Source: Trileptium ribeirensis
Taxonomy: Eukaryota; Nematoda; Enoplea; Enoplida; Thoracostomopsidae
Direction: 5' to 3'
Assembly (NCBI GenBank): GCA_030248225.1
Contig: JASANE010019195.1
Coordinates: forward strand, 1-64,000
Length of the DNA: 64,000 bases
The notes beneath the pieces were generated by a model. The model did not search any database and was not told the origin of the DNA. It worked only from the letters and a program-made list of their open reading frames with translations. Within the stretch, counting starts at the first letter, position 1. Every line of letters begins with the position of its first letter. Below, in pieces: positions 34,680 to 48,600 of the stretch. A program made the position numbers and the translations under genes.

Positions 34680-37600
34680 CAAATTATACAAGCAATTTCT
34701 TAATTATACAGCAGCCTGAGCTATGTCATAGTCGTATGGGATGTCATATAATGGCGCTGTGCGCACAAACCTTTTCAGCTTTGTGCGATGCAGCACGTCA
34801 CAATACTCAATGTACAATTACTGATTCTTTGTTGGCAGCAGCGGACATACTATGGACTCTCCGTATGGTGCGGTTGAATATTAATTAACCGATGGTTTAT
34901 TGTGGACTGCAAGCACGATGCAGCGATCCAAATGCAAATGTATGGAAATAAAAACTAAAATAGAACCGAGTGGCCCATGGAAAACATTAAACATTCTTAT
35001 TGGACCGATATTTGAATATAGAAACACATGCGAATAAAAAATTTAGTAATTGCGCATAAACAGTATTGAACAACTACAGATTTTAACAACTAATTTTTGT
35101 CGTTTTTCAATATTTTTCGAACTTAAAAACCTAATTTATACAGTACAAAATAATTATATGTAGTTAATTAAAGTGATTTCGGAAAAAAAACACACCGAAT
35201 AGTAACATAGCTGCTGTGAAAGGTCCACTTTGAAGCTGCACTAGTAAACTGCTTAATAATTTGGCAGGGACTGTCATCATGAGTTGTAACCACAATCAAC
35301 TCTCATTTTGAACAATGTTTGAGCTAAACTACTTCATTCAAATACATCAAAATAATGTAGTAGCATCGGGTGCATTAGTTAGAGTGGTTTGCTTTACCTA
35401 TGAATGAATTGAAAACTTATTTTTATAACAAGCACAAATCTATAGTGGTATAAAACCATACATGGAGTAGAGAATATCAATTTGCGAGTTTTAAATTGAA
35501 ACTTTTTATAACTTGTCCAAAGTCTCAGCAATGACTTGTATTTTGTACCAATCTTTAAGTGACGAGTCATTGTAAATCCCATGAGGACTCAAGTTAATTG
35601 TGAGTGTTTATTTTAATGTTGTTTTTAAAAGGTTGTGTGTGTTGGTGTGCTGCTAAGCGGTAAAGTAGTAAATTGAAGTGGTTTATTAAAACACACTGAA
35701 GTCGTTTGAAAATTACGGAATGCGCACAATGTTGACATTCGTTTCCGAAACGAACTAACTTGGAACGTCACATGGGAACCGTCCATGGCAACAAGATCCA
35801 CACTTGCCGCGTATGTCTATTTATATTCAGATGTCACGATATGTTGATAAGACACATACAACAACAATGTGCTGATCAAACAAAACAGACAACTAACAGC
35901 GTTGCATAAATAGTTGCTCAGTAATCCTAGAGAATATTTCAACGTTACCATCACTGTATGGCAAGATAAAGAAAATATATCACAAACCGAAAGCTGATCG
36001 TGTAAACAGAGTTTCTCCGCGTTACCCGGTGAGCATTTTTTAACACTTCACAGCTTCCTAAAGCGGACAGCACCATATGTCGCTGATGTGACGAGCCGAT
36101 TAAACAGAGTTAGAATCAAGTACGTGCCTGTAGAACCAAACTGAGCAAACAAATGCATTGGGAAGTTGTTTAAACCATCAATCAATATGGCTGTAAAAGA
36201 CACATTACGGTCGTAGAGAATTCTTAGTATTTCTTCATTTACGGATTGCTTTTGTTAACTTTTGGCGTAACACAAATGTATTGTGAAGTGTATTAATGTA
36301 TAATAACTGGCAGAAGGCGTTAAACCAATCTTTTTTTCTCTTAAGTGCACCGAATGTCCATAAGTTAAATTTTGCAAAGAATACCTGCACGTAGTCTTAT
36401 CAAAATTGTTGTTTAGCATTTAGAGGTGATAATAGACCAAAAACTTTCGAAATCCCTGTTTGTTGTCGACATTACAACGCTTTTTCAAACACGTTCCGCT
36501 CGGCTCGCTTGTAATCGGTTTGTATTGTCGACCCTCCTCCCGCCAGGGCCACGGCTCCGGTTTGGCTTAGTGCAACGCCATACTATTCCCCCGCAACAGC
36601 ATCTGGAAAAACAGTACACACTTGAAGAACTATTGAAATGTATATATATAAATACCGTCAATGAATAATCGAACACAGCGCTGTATTAGCAATAGAATAT
36701 ATATATTCCAAATAGATTATTGGTATGTATATGTGACAGTTTTATGTATACTGATCTGTATAATTATTATGCTGTGTATTCAGCTGTAGTAGACATATAT
36801 CATGCACACATTATACATGCTTCTAATACATTATATATACGATGGCACATAATGCTTTATGGTCACACGTTGCATCGTTGTGGTAATATACTCTCAGTTG
36901 AAAAATCATTCATATATTCGTGGAATTTATATAATTCCGTTCACTGTGGCTGTACGTATGCTCACATCTTGGTTTACCAACTAACGTTACCGTCATATAT
37001 CAATGTAAAACTCTATATATATTATTCTGTAGTTTTTTGCATTCAACATAATATATTATTTTTGTGCTCTTAATTTTAGTTTGAAAGTACTTTTCACAAA
37101 TATATAATCATTGCAAACTTTATAAAACTAGGAACCATTTAACAATATCTAACATTTTAGACAATGTTTTCACGTAGATTATTTAAAATTTCGTTATGGC
37201 CATCTGAAATGATGCAATTCCATTATTTTTTTACCATATCATAAACCATAGAGAAAATCCGTGGGTAATGACAACATCACCAAGTATTTCTTCTGAGGTG
37301 ATTTTACGTACCGCCTATAATGTGATACAGCTTGTGCAGGGCTGAGAACAAAAATCCAGCAAAGCCCCTGATCATTTTTAAGTAGTTTTGGCCAGAAGTG
37401 CCTAAAGCTGGTATGAAACGGGCATGTTCATAATCGCAGCTGTGACACTAAAAGGTTCTGTGCCTTAATGATATAATACGCAATGTATCTAGATGCTAAA
37501 CGTTTACGTTGACCGAGTTAGTCGTGTATTCAAACTTGTGCACGTGGGCTATTTCGTGTTCGCTTTTGCACTTTAAGTAACACAGCAACAACTCCGAAAT

Positions 37601-38515
37601 AGCTTAGCGTCTGGTGCATAACACTCACCAAACAAATGGTCCAGGTTCAGTTGATCAACGCGGCAAAAGCTTGTTCAAAATGATACGAAACGATGAAACG
37701 CGGATAATAATAATCTGAAACGATTAAACTGATCACCAAACATAAAATTGCTTCACGGATTATTGCTTGAAAAACAAGATCCCGTACACTTTAAACGTTG
37801 TTACCGAATATAGCAGCAATTTTGTGGTGCAAATTAACTATCAGTGAGGCTCACCTGGGTATGCTCTGATAGACATTTCTAAGCTAAAATGTTCTGCACA
37901 AACAAAACAAGATTTGAAAAGAATTTCAAAAGAAACTATTCGAAACAACACTATAAGTCTAGGGCATAAAAAGTGTTTGTTTAAAACTAATGCAGCTAAC
38001 ATTTTCGGCAGCGATCTTTTATTCACTTTAGAGAAGTTGAACCATTCCGAAGTTGAAGTAGTCTTTTCACGCTGGCATGGAAAAATCAGAAAATTAAAAA
38101 TTTTTTCGGTTGGTTGCTTGCAGTGTTCAATTCATGGTGCTTTTTAGTAAGATAATCTTGAGTACTGTCTCATCTTAGAATTAACAAGGATTTTGCTTTA
38201 ATAGCCAAACGCGAAACGCATCTGTGAATTTACAGGTCTCCTAAGAGAACATCCCACTCGAATTGGTGTCAATTGTCGGTCGCCTGCAGCGTATTGACAA
38301 AAATTGAACCCAAGTATTGAAACATATAAGTGTGCGTCTTTTCAACAGCGATAAAAATCATACAAATTCTAATAACTACAGAGTAGCTCCTGAAACTTGC
38401 TTATAAGTTGTGTAAGAAATACCTGAGAGCTACCAGTTCAAATAGATAGTGCTTTGTTCTGTTTTACACGGCGTCGAATATCTTTTTAACCTTTTTCAGC
38501 ATAGTGTTACGCATT
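34680..38515. other. No supported gene
   Basis: About 3.8 kb of AT-rich sequence. The ORFs at 36426-36676 (both strands) sit in a short GC-richer patch without a recognisable domain. A diverged relative of the 38.6-kb repeat may lie near 37560-37720 (ACAGCAACAACTCC...GCGGCAAAAGCTTGTTC). Confidence 0.4.
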
Positions 38516-38579
38516 TGGTACAGTTAAATTGTGAAGCGATGCGGTAGCCGAGTTTGTGGTTGGGCGTGCGTTTGCATAT

Positions 38580-38911
38580 GCGTTTTTACTAACTCGCTTT
38601 GCAAGATTCTTTAAGGAACTAGAGCAACAGCTCTTAAGTAGCGTAGTAGCCAGCATAGTCATGCAATCCTTTGTTGCCGAAGTTGATTATGCGTTTTATT
38701 GGCTCACTTTGCAAGTTTCTTTAAGGAACTGGAGCAACAGCTTCTAATTAGCGTAGTAGCCAACATAGTAATGCAATCCTTTGTTGCCGAAGTTGATTAT
38801 GCGTTTTTATTAGCTCGCTTTGCAAGATTCTTTAATGAACTAGAGCAACAGCTCCTAAATAGCGTAGTAGTCAGCATCGTCATGCAATCCTTCGTTGCCG
38901 AAGTTGATTTT
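38580..38911 (+). repeat. ~110-bp tandem repeat, 3 copies
   Basis: Units begin with GCGTTTT at 38580, 38691 and 38801, each containing TTTGCAAGATTCTTTAAGGA and ending TTGCCGAAGTTGATT. The sequence belongs to the same dispersed family as 28493-28757 and 61752-62700. ORFs here are repeat by-products. Confidence 0.9.
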
Positions 38912-41240
38912 TGAAGTGATAGTGACAGCTCAAAGGCGCGCAAGCAGACACTGACTTTCACTATATCTTTCAGTAGTAGCTTGCATACGAGACGCCCAAT
39001 CGAGCTATTCAGGTTCAATCCGTCGATGCTTCAGGACGTTGAACATTGTACGAAATACACATTATTTCACGCGAGGAAGTAATATTAAAATGATTTGAAA
39101 TAGTCAAATTTTTTTATTCGGTAATTTTTCATATTGCGAAATACACAGGGATTTGGCGTTCAGTGCTGGTATACTACAAATTTTGCACCTTTAAGCGGAA
39201 CTGCAGCTTTTCGTTATGTTGCAAATTGCCAGGCTTTTTTTTAAATGCCAAACTACCACAAGTCAAAACGGCCGCAGTTATACTATTTTGCCTCATTCAA
39301 CCACGCTGTTGCAAACCAATTATATTCACAGTAGCACATGGTCCTTACAGTAACTGGTAAAATTAATCTGCTTTACTTCCGCTTTATTATTGAAGAGCAA
39401 AGAGAAATTAACTTCGAAGGACTACTTGTATTCAAGCCACGACAATGATAAAAATAATATAAAGCGTGACTCCATTTAAGGGGCGTAAACCTGTGTTGTT
39501 CTTTTGTCAAGTCAGTTCACGATTATAAAACGAATGACCGGGAATTTCATTTTCGCTGCATTTGTTCCATTTTACTGTGGGTAACAAGTTTTTCGTTGTT
39601 TTTTCTATCCACTTAAAGTTTCATTCTGTCCCTCCTCAATATGTTTCAAATTTTAACATTTTTATATTTTGTTTAAATTTGGAACACAATTTGGAGATGT
39701 CGACCAGACAAAGGTTGGCGAAGGGCAAATTAAAGTTGGAAAGGCAGGACAATAGTTCCAGGCGGGGTAGGACGAAAATGGGATGTGGCAGAACAACGCT
39801 AGGACACTTGTCCCCATCCGAAAAGTTAGATAAACGATCAAAGTTGAACGGAGCAACCTACAAGGTGAATAACGCAATGAGGCGTAATAAGTCATACTTG
39901 CTCATTAGCGGTAAAGAAGGTTAAACCCTTGAAGTCCGAACCCCTTGAAAGGTCACCAGACCTTCCCCTGGAGGCGCCCAATAAGCTAGCGCCGAAGCCG
40001 CGACGACCCACCCCCCATTCCCACGGACTCTTTATGGGAGACCGTAGGCCTCCTCGCGACCCAACTACAACCCCCCTAACGTCGGACTCTGAGCTTCGTT
40101 ATACGTTACACAGCTGCGTGTTTACGGTCTATGTCTAAATTTATGTGTTTTCGTCTGCTCATGAATTGTAGTCATGTTAGATTCAGATATCTTTGGTCGC
40201 TAAGAAAAAGATCCCAAGATATTGGACACACAGATCGAAATCTCGCGCTCCGACAAACATTTTACAAAGGATTTGAGAAGCAGCTGGTCGGAACACGGAA
40301 GACAATTGCAGCATTAGTATGAGGGATCAAAAACGGTAGCAAGCGTCTGCCTGTCAGATTTTGCTTTAAACATTCTACAATTTAGCTGTGAAACATAATT
40401 TTTTTCAATATCAGAACAAGTGCAGTACAAGTAATAGCAATACGAGCATGGATTGTATTCTCATATTTATTTGTAAAGCATTGTTTGGCATGAATTTAAG
40501 CTAGCAAACTGAACACACATCCGCATATACAGCATCTCTGTATGAGCGGCAAGTTTTACAACAATGTTGCAACTTCCCGTCTTGCAATTGCAGAAGGACG
40601 ATACGAAGCGCACACTGTACATCATAAATACAGTAGGATATCATACATTGCTCACTACGCTACACTAAAACTATCACTATGCTCATGTATTGCGAAGGCT
40701 GTGGAAAATTAGCCAAGAAACAACTTACCTAAGCAGAGTTTTATAGCCATGCAACAGAAATGATGTTAGCATTACAGTAATGGTTAGGTATCAACCCAAC
40801 ATTGAAACAATAATGCGGCATTTATATTATAAAGGAGCTAGCTTAGGGAAATTTTGTTAATATGTGACTCTGCCTTTATCCATTGATTTTATGGTATTGA
40901 TTTTAATGATGTTCTAAAATCTATACATTGACAGAGTGATCTTAGCAAGGGTATGGTGTGCACTACACGAAAATTTTTACTATATTGTATACTGTGTCGG
41001 CTGCACAATTCTGTTATTTGCGTTCGTTGCTTAAATTTGTCAATGAATGGTGTCCTGTGCACGGTTTTTGAGGTTAGGGAAATACGGTACTAGCTAGAAT
41101 TAGACACCGTATTTTGATGAGGCTGCTTCATATACCATCTGTTCTATTTACAGTGTATGTATACTGCTGAATGTTATGATGTAAGTATCGGTAAACTAAA
41201 ATTCCATACATATGCTATGTCTTTTATAACGTTACATCTT
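38912..41240. other. No supported gene
   Basis: The ORF at 39562-39924 is Lys/Arg-rich in its second half (MSTRQRLAKGKLKLERQDN) and lies in a GC-richer patch up to about 40090. I cannot identify it. Its antisense ORF (39662-39895) shows the frame may be incidental. Confidence 0.35.
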
Positions 41241-41259
41241 CGAAACTCTATTTATGCTT

Positions 41260-41340
41260 TCATGCCCGAATCGATCTGTGCATCCTGCCATGTTTGACAA
41301 ACTCAAGCCGACGGGTCGAGCCTGGGTTGTACGGTTGAAA
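41260..41340 (+). repeat. Second copy of the 29.8-kb SINE-like repeat
   Basis: TTCATGCCCGAATCGATCTG... to ...TTGTACGGTTGAA aligns over about 85 bp with 29801-29886. The A- and B-box-like parts are more decayed here. Confidence 0.5.
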
Positions 41341-41459
41341 GTTACGAACGCGTTACTAGTTACTTGGTCCAAATGGACCAATCGCACACTGAGCTATCTA
41401 GTTGTTGCTCTGTTCTCTAAAGAACCTCACACCGCTATTCAATAAGAACATACGTCGTG

Positions 41460-42502
41460 CGACAAACTCAATAAAGACAACGCTTGACAATGTTCGATTG
41501 GTCCATTGGGTCGAAGCGTACACGAAAAGATTCAATTTTTATTGAAAAATGTAAAGCATATCATAATGCAACTAAACTAAGCGGTCCTGTTTTTTAATGG
41601 TACACAGAAATATGTACGTCAATTGGGTTTTTTACAGAATGAATCATTGTTGTATTCGAAAACAATCATCCTATTTCTTACTTACCAAATCGATGATATG
41701 TTGTATTGATTTGACGTGGTGAAATTTTGTTTAACCAGGTTTCGCTTAAATTTTTTCACAATTTTAAATTCATATATATGCACGTATGTGTACACATACA
41801 ATATCAGCATGCTACATAACGTTGAAGGATTTTGTTATCGTTATTCTTTCTATTCTTTGAAAATTATAATTTTTCACAATTTATTAGGATTTTTTCATGC
41901 CCTTAAGCGGACACCTCAATTTTTATGTTGCCTCATCGAAATCTATTGAGTAGTGTGTTGCGCCACAGATAAAATAAAATTTTAGTGAAGTCGCAAAGCA
42001 GTTTTATTCGGAATTTAGTTGAGGAAAATCTTTCTTGCTGCCGTTTACGCTAACGATTGCAATATATTCACGGCAAATTAAAGCTTCACTGCTTTTACTT
42101 GTTCATAATACTGTGTAAGCAATGTAACGAATATTTTGATGAAATCGCAAAAAAACATTGGTTGGTAAAAATAGTTTAGAAACATGTACCATGCTTGTTT
42201 AAGTGTTGTTTGTTTAGAAAATTGTTTGTGCGACACCGAAATTGTATTATTAATGCGACGGTTAACGTTGGAAATTTTATATATTATTTCTTTTGTAAAT
42301 TTTATTATCTAGTTCGCTTTACTCTCTCCTAAAATGTCGCCGGACTGTTTATCATCGCCACGACAGCTATTCTATTGCACACTGTTTAATAAATGCAACG
42401 ACGGCTAATAAAAACAACAGTATCATCATCGCCATCGGCATCAATGACGATCATATTACGAACAATGTCCAAAATATGCATTGCTACTAGCACTACCTCA
42501 AT
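41460..42502. other. Upstream region of the synaptotagmin-like gene
   Basis: AT-rich. From about 42300 it includes short GC-richer stretches and ATCATCGCC-type repeats that could be 5' UTR. No promoter element can be named with confidence. Confidence 0.3.
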
Positions 42503-42677
42503 ATGGCTTTATTGACATTTACTGACCGTATTTTAATATTAGTCGGCTGTGCGGGACTCATTACGGGTACCATTGTTGTTATGGCCTACTGTTGGATTTA
42601 TCGGGTTTGTCCGCTTCATGACAAAGATGATCCGTCTGATGGCGAACATGAAGGTGGAGAAGCAGCAGGGTTAAATG
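42503..42677 (+). CDS. Synaptotagmin-like exon 1 (membrane anchor)
   Basis: MALLTFTDRILILVGCAGLI starts the protein. After the membrane segment come RVCPLHD and an acidic stretch. The donor is AAATG/GTAAGT, phase 1. The first codon for exon 2 (G/AT, Asp) fits. Confidence 0.7.
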
Positions 42678-45600
42678 GTAAGTCAAAATGGTAGTATCGT
42701 ATATTGATACCGAATATGTAAAACGCACGTAATTTCGGTAATTCTGGTCACAACGGTTTATATATTATATAATGCATACGGTGATGGTTATTTACAAATA
42801 GTCATTTGAGAGGCCCCACGAAGAAAAATGGAGACCTTTGTCTGCGAAAAGTGACTATTTCAAAGGTCCAAATTGGCCTTTCTGAGCTACATGTAAAGTA
42901 CCTGAATAACAATAATATAATGGCAATGCTTGAATAGCAACGGGGGCTGGCCAACTCCTACCTGCAGGAAGTGGGTTCCGGTGCAGAAGGGATCGCCGCC
43001 CTCAGATCCTGGTGTCCGGGCAGGGCCACGAAATTACAGCTGTAGTCGTAGTGGATGATGTAGGCCCCAGGCGTGGATTGCGGTTCGACTCGGGCGGGCA
43101 GAAATGGTTCGTCTCCGTACGCCTCAATCACGTCCCAGCCGTGGACAACGGGTCTATTCGTCTGCCGGGCTGTTACTAGCTGATGACAGTTCCCTTCTTG
43201 CTCGCAGAGCCGATAGTGGGACAGAGTTTCAAACATATCGACAGCCCCGCTTTCCTAGCCGTCCCTGCATGATCGCCGCACACTCAAGGCCCCCATAACA
43301 CCACGCAAGACCCGAGGTGGGACCACCAGATGCGTCACCTTGCCAATGGACAACCAGACAAGACGGCAGCAGGGAACTAGGCGGTATCGCCTAATAAGAC
43401 CCAAAATGGCTTGCCTCCACGGCCTCGGTTATGGAGAAGGCACCGCTGAGGCTTCTCTCGCCTTGCACTGGGGGAACATGGGTGTTGACTGTTGCGTATT
43501 CGTGACTAACCTAGCTTGTACTGGGAGTAGCCGTTGTTGATCTTTCTTGCAAGCATCTCGCGATTCACACTAGGTTCGTAGCGTTGAAAGGCGACGTTAT
43601 CTCGCTACCGCAAATGGCGTATTCCGGATAAACCATGCTTCTTTCTTTTCACTAGGGCTCGAGATCCCGTGGCAACTGATGTACCTAGACGGAAATTGCC
43701 GCGAACGCTATCGGACGATAGACGCTGATCTCAGAACTAAGTTTAGCTGCAACAATCGTTATCTGTTCTCATCGCAACAAACCCGTTGTCTCAAGCAGGT
43801 CGCATACTTCAGGCGCCGCCAGTCTGGGTCAACGTCGGACAGCGGGCGCTCGGCGCCGTGGCAGGCACCCCAGCGTCGTAAAGTAACTATTACGGTGCGA
43901 CGAGTTTAATTGATCCAACTTTGCTGAACGGATCAGGACCGCCTAACTTCAGGCGTAACTGATATTAGCAAAAGAGCCTATTAACTCGATACAAAAACCG
44001 CGCACACTGTGTAGCCTTATTTGCATTGGCGAAGAAAGTAGCTTATGACATGACGAGTTTACAAAAAAAATCGAATATGCCGGAACGGCGGAATAAAACA
44101 TACAATGGATATGACATGACATTAATATTTAAATAAAGCAAGGTTACCTGATGAACGATTCGGAAGCTCATTTGTAATCTTGACATGAGGCAGATATTGT
44201 GCGCGAATATTTCGCTCCGACTGACGATTTCAGTTCAGTTTGGTATTAATTATGCAGACTTACACCGGTATTGAACGAACGCCCACTGACAGCGAGGGTG
44301 ACTTAAAACGTAAATCCCAACCGTGAATTTGTGGCAACTCGGTTGGATTTTAATCGAGTAATTTCACATAGAAAAACGCGAACGCCGGCGCGCACATCGC
44401 GCTCAACGCTAGGCATAATGAATGGTGGGATACAGTCATCGTAGAAATTTTGGGTTGATCTGGCAAAGTTCATCCTGCGGCTTCAACCACTGAATGGTAG
44501 TGCAGAGAAGGACCCGAAGGCCAATAACGGACTACCAGTGGAACCGCATCACAGAAAACCAAGAACCGTTCGGCGCAGGCTGAAGCTCAAAAACGTGGTA
44601 CCCGACGTGCCCAGAATTTACACATAAGCTAATAAGGCCGAGAGGGGCCGTCCCTCAGAATCACAAGCGGGAACGCCCCCGAGTTCATGAAGAGACGGTG
44701 TGGTTAGATGACGCACCCCTATAAAATCGGTAACAGCCGAGATCTGTTTTTTGCTCGACAACAGTAAAATTATCCCAAGTTAAGGACACACGGTGACTAC
44801 GAGAACAAAATGCATAAGCTGAGCACAGAATATGTTTCACTAGGTTTATATGATACAGAAGCCGGAATGTCATACGTTCTCTGAAAGCCACAGGTACTAT
44901 AACACCAAACAGTAGGAACACTGATTACTTCTGAACGCGAAACAGCCAGGGTGGAAGAGTCTAGGGTGATAGGAGAGTAACTTTTGACACAGATTTTGCA
45001 GGCAACCATAGACGGTATCCCGCGAAAGTATCAAAGCGAAAGGATAAATTAAAACACTCGCGGAGCCAGTAAACTAAGAAAAGAAAATTATGCAAAGCGA
45101 AAACAATGATGGCGAAGACGGTTCGAACTCTACAAACACAAACCTGGACTGTTCCCTTTGCATTGGTGCGACACTTAGTTATATACCAAAGTATTTGGCC
45201 TAGAGTGTTCTAGCGGCGAATTACAAACGAGTATGAGATAACGAAAAGTCCGACAGTCCAATAAGTACGGATCGCCACAATGCATTGGAGCTCCAACCCC
45301 TCTTCTAAGATTAACATTTACCCGACAAGAGGTCGTAACGCAAGTGAGAATTAGCACAGCAGGAGGCAGCATTAGCGGTAAATTTTTTTTAAATTTTAAG
45401 ATGACAGCTTATAAGCATAAGTAATTGAGTTCAAAAAGCCATAAAGATAAGAGCCAAAGGTTAACGAGTTCGTGTTCAAACGCAGGCAGAACTACACCGA
45501 TGTTAACCGATAAGGATCAAAATTTTGAAAATAAATTATATTGCCAAACATGTAATTATAGCGCAATATAATAAATTTTGCCGCGTTCGAGCAACAGTTT

Positions 45601-48600
45601 ATTTGTCCTTAGGATGTTAAGAGCGATGCGCCATTGTTAAACCAACCGAAAAGTAGAGAACTTGAAGCAAAAATAGTACACGCCCACCGGGCGCACGATT
45701 GGTGCCGAGATACTTGTTATGAAAGCGAGATAAGTGAAAGATCCTTTTTAGACTTGCACAGCTGCGTATCGATATTACTTCCAAAACAATATAGCAGAAG
45801 GTTGCAAATATTCCCAACGTCGTAATTATAAGACAAAAGACGTAGTGGATAAAATACCAAACAATGCGATAAGAAAATATTTCAAACGAGTATAAATAAG
45901 AAACGGAGCGGGTGACGATAAGCAGCGAAAACAGTCGTCGACCCGCAATAATTCAAAGGCTCAAGCAGTGATTGATAACACGCGGCAATTAGGGCTGGAT
46001 AGTAAAGAAAACCGCCCCCGATAAAAGAAAGTAGAGTCCGACGAAAACAGAAAGAAGACGGAGCTACCGAGCGCTACATTGCGCTGTTGGCGAAAGAAAA
46101 CTTGCCCAGTAGAGGGCAGGCGAAGACCGGGGCTAAATCCCAAGTGCATCGGGCGGGTAGCTGAGACCCCGTCGAGCAGGTTGGACTGAGAGCTTCCGAA
46201 CGAGGTGCGACACGATAGCAATCGTGATTCATTTGGAAAATTTCTTGAAGTCTCAACCCGGACACTGTGGCCATAGACTTATGAGCTAATGACATGGTGC
46301 ATATTTTCAGCAGACGCTCTTGGATTAAAATAACATAATTGATAAACTTTCAGGATACATACAAAATGCGATGAGACAAAACAACAGCCTTGCCGTGGGG
46401 TCCAGAGAGCCAGATTATATCCACAACAGTTGATTTAAATTGAATCTAACATAGGAGAGAGATCGGGGCAGGCCGCATGTAAGGCGAGGGAACGAAGCGC
46501 GCTGTCCCTTACAATATAAATCACCAGCTTCATGAAACATGTTTATTTTTGGAGTGTCATTTTTCTCCCGCTCGATCCCACTGCTTGTCATATTTGAGCC
46601 ATACACGCAAATACAGTGTCATTTAGCTAATTTAGCAATACCCAAGACTATATCTATTCTAGGTCTCTGCGTACAATTAAGGTGAATAAGTTTCAAATGA
46701 AACTAACCTAAAATTGGCATTTTATCCCATAGAACTTCCCAATGGGGTAACTACAAACCACATACAGGTTTAATGCAATGAAACAAACGTGTATAATGTA
46801 TTAAATAGCTCTATAAGCCGAAGATTCACGTTAGAAAGTAAACGGATGACTGAAAAATATTTAAAATTTCACAAATTAAGCTATTGTAAAAATTTACACT
46901 TTGTTTTAAGTCGTCTAGAATATATCTGTTTTAGCATATAGCTTTCCCTGCAATAGGCAAAACTTAGGTACTTCTTTACTTCAGTGAATTTGCTTATGCG
47001 CGAGTAAACTTAAGGTGACCCCCCAACCATCCTATTTTATATTTTTGCATAAAATTTGTTACGCAACACTCTTTTTGGTCAATTGAAATTCGGCGTAAAA
47101 CTATTCGCGAACACAACGCTCGCAACTGAAATCTAATCATTTTGTGGTCGCGAAAATTGAAGTAAAATTACCCAAATTTTTGAGTACGCAAATTTGTCTA
47201 TTTGATTGTGACGGCACTTTTGCATTAAATTTATTCGCGCACACTGAATAGTCCAAACTTGAGTGATAATGCATTAGGGAACAGAATTTCTGCAAACTGA
47301 AATCGCCGAAATTGTGTTCAAACACAAGGTCTAATTTCTGGCCCTTGAATATGATTTTGCCGTCTTTCGGTTACCGAAAAACCTAACAAAATTAAGCCTG
47401 TTTTTCGTACAAGGGCTTGCGATTCGATATCGGTAATGACAAAATAGGATGGTTGGTGGGGTCACCTTTAGTTTACTCACGCATTAATAATTTTATCTGC
47501 CTCAGTTGACTTATTCAGGGCATATTCAGTTACTTTGCATAATAACACAAGTCTAAATTTCTGTGTATAATATTTTAAAATATGAAGCTCTTACGTCGAT
47601 TTGCTCTAGTGTGGACGATGTAAAGAGAAATTTGACAGTTCAACTAACACTTGCGCTTTGTGTCGCCATAAATTTCAAATAGACACTAGCGGCAATTTTT
47701 GACCAAATGGTTTTGCAATGACGCCAGTACAAACACTTTGATACAATTTTCCAGAAATGCGGATCTTTTTAACTGGATTTTGTGTGTTAGTCGTTAGAAA
47801 TCTCCATTCAGCCCTCCTCGGCATTCAGGCATTAAAGATTTCGATTTCTTTAGCAGAAGTTTTAATATTGCTCCGGATTTTGACACAAAAATGTATGACG
47901 ACGACTGGCGAACTACATTTTCTGCAAATCTTATACTTTTACATGGCTACTAAAATATATTAGTCTTCGTATTTCCGACTTCGGTAATATTTAAAGTATT
48001 ATTATATAAATTTGACTAAGCTTATTTAATGCGCTAATACTAAGCCATTTTGGGAAGGATCAAAAGGCGTCAAGGATAGATTCGATGTAGTCATAAAATG
48101 CTTCGTTCTCGGGGATTTGTATCTAATCACCATCATTGGTGTTCTTGATGTGGTGTGCATTGCGTGACGCTATTCACGTAGTAAGTCCTGTCGAAGTTAA
48201 GGATTTTAAAAAGTAAATTCGTGCATTTTTATACTATTCACAAGCAACCTCAAAACGTTTTCCACCGCCCCTGAAACATATTTTCATTCAACAAACCGCT
48301 ATACTCACGGCCACCTAGAACGGCAGCACGGTTACTAAGAACACAGTGGTGTCTAGGGGAGAAAACACCAGGAGACGGGAGACGTGTCGCCCAGAAACAT
48401 GTCTGGGGACAGTCATTGACGTCGTCTCTCCCTGGAAGTCTGTAATTTAGACCGAAATATCTGCCCTGAATTTCTGAAATGGCGTATCTCTACTTTCATG
48501 ATTTTTAGATACCTTTACACAAATTTTGTCCACCTTTACCGAGCAATCCCCAGTAAACTAAATAAGCAGGGACAACAATTTTTAAACTAAGACACGCGAA

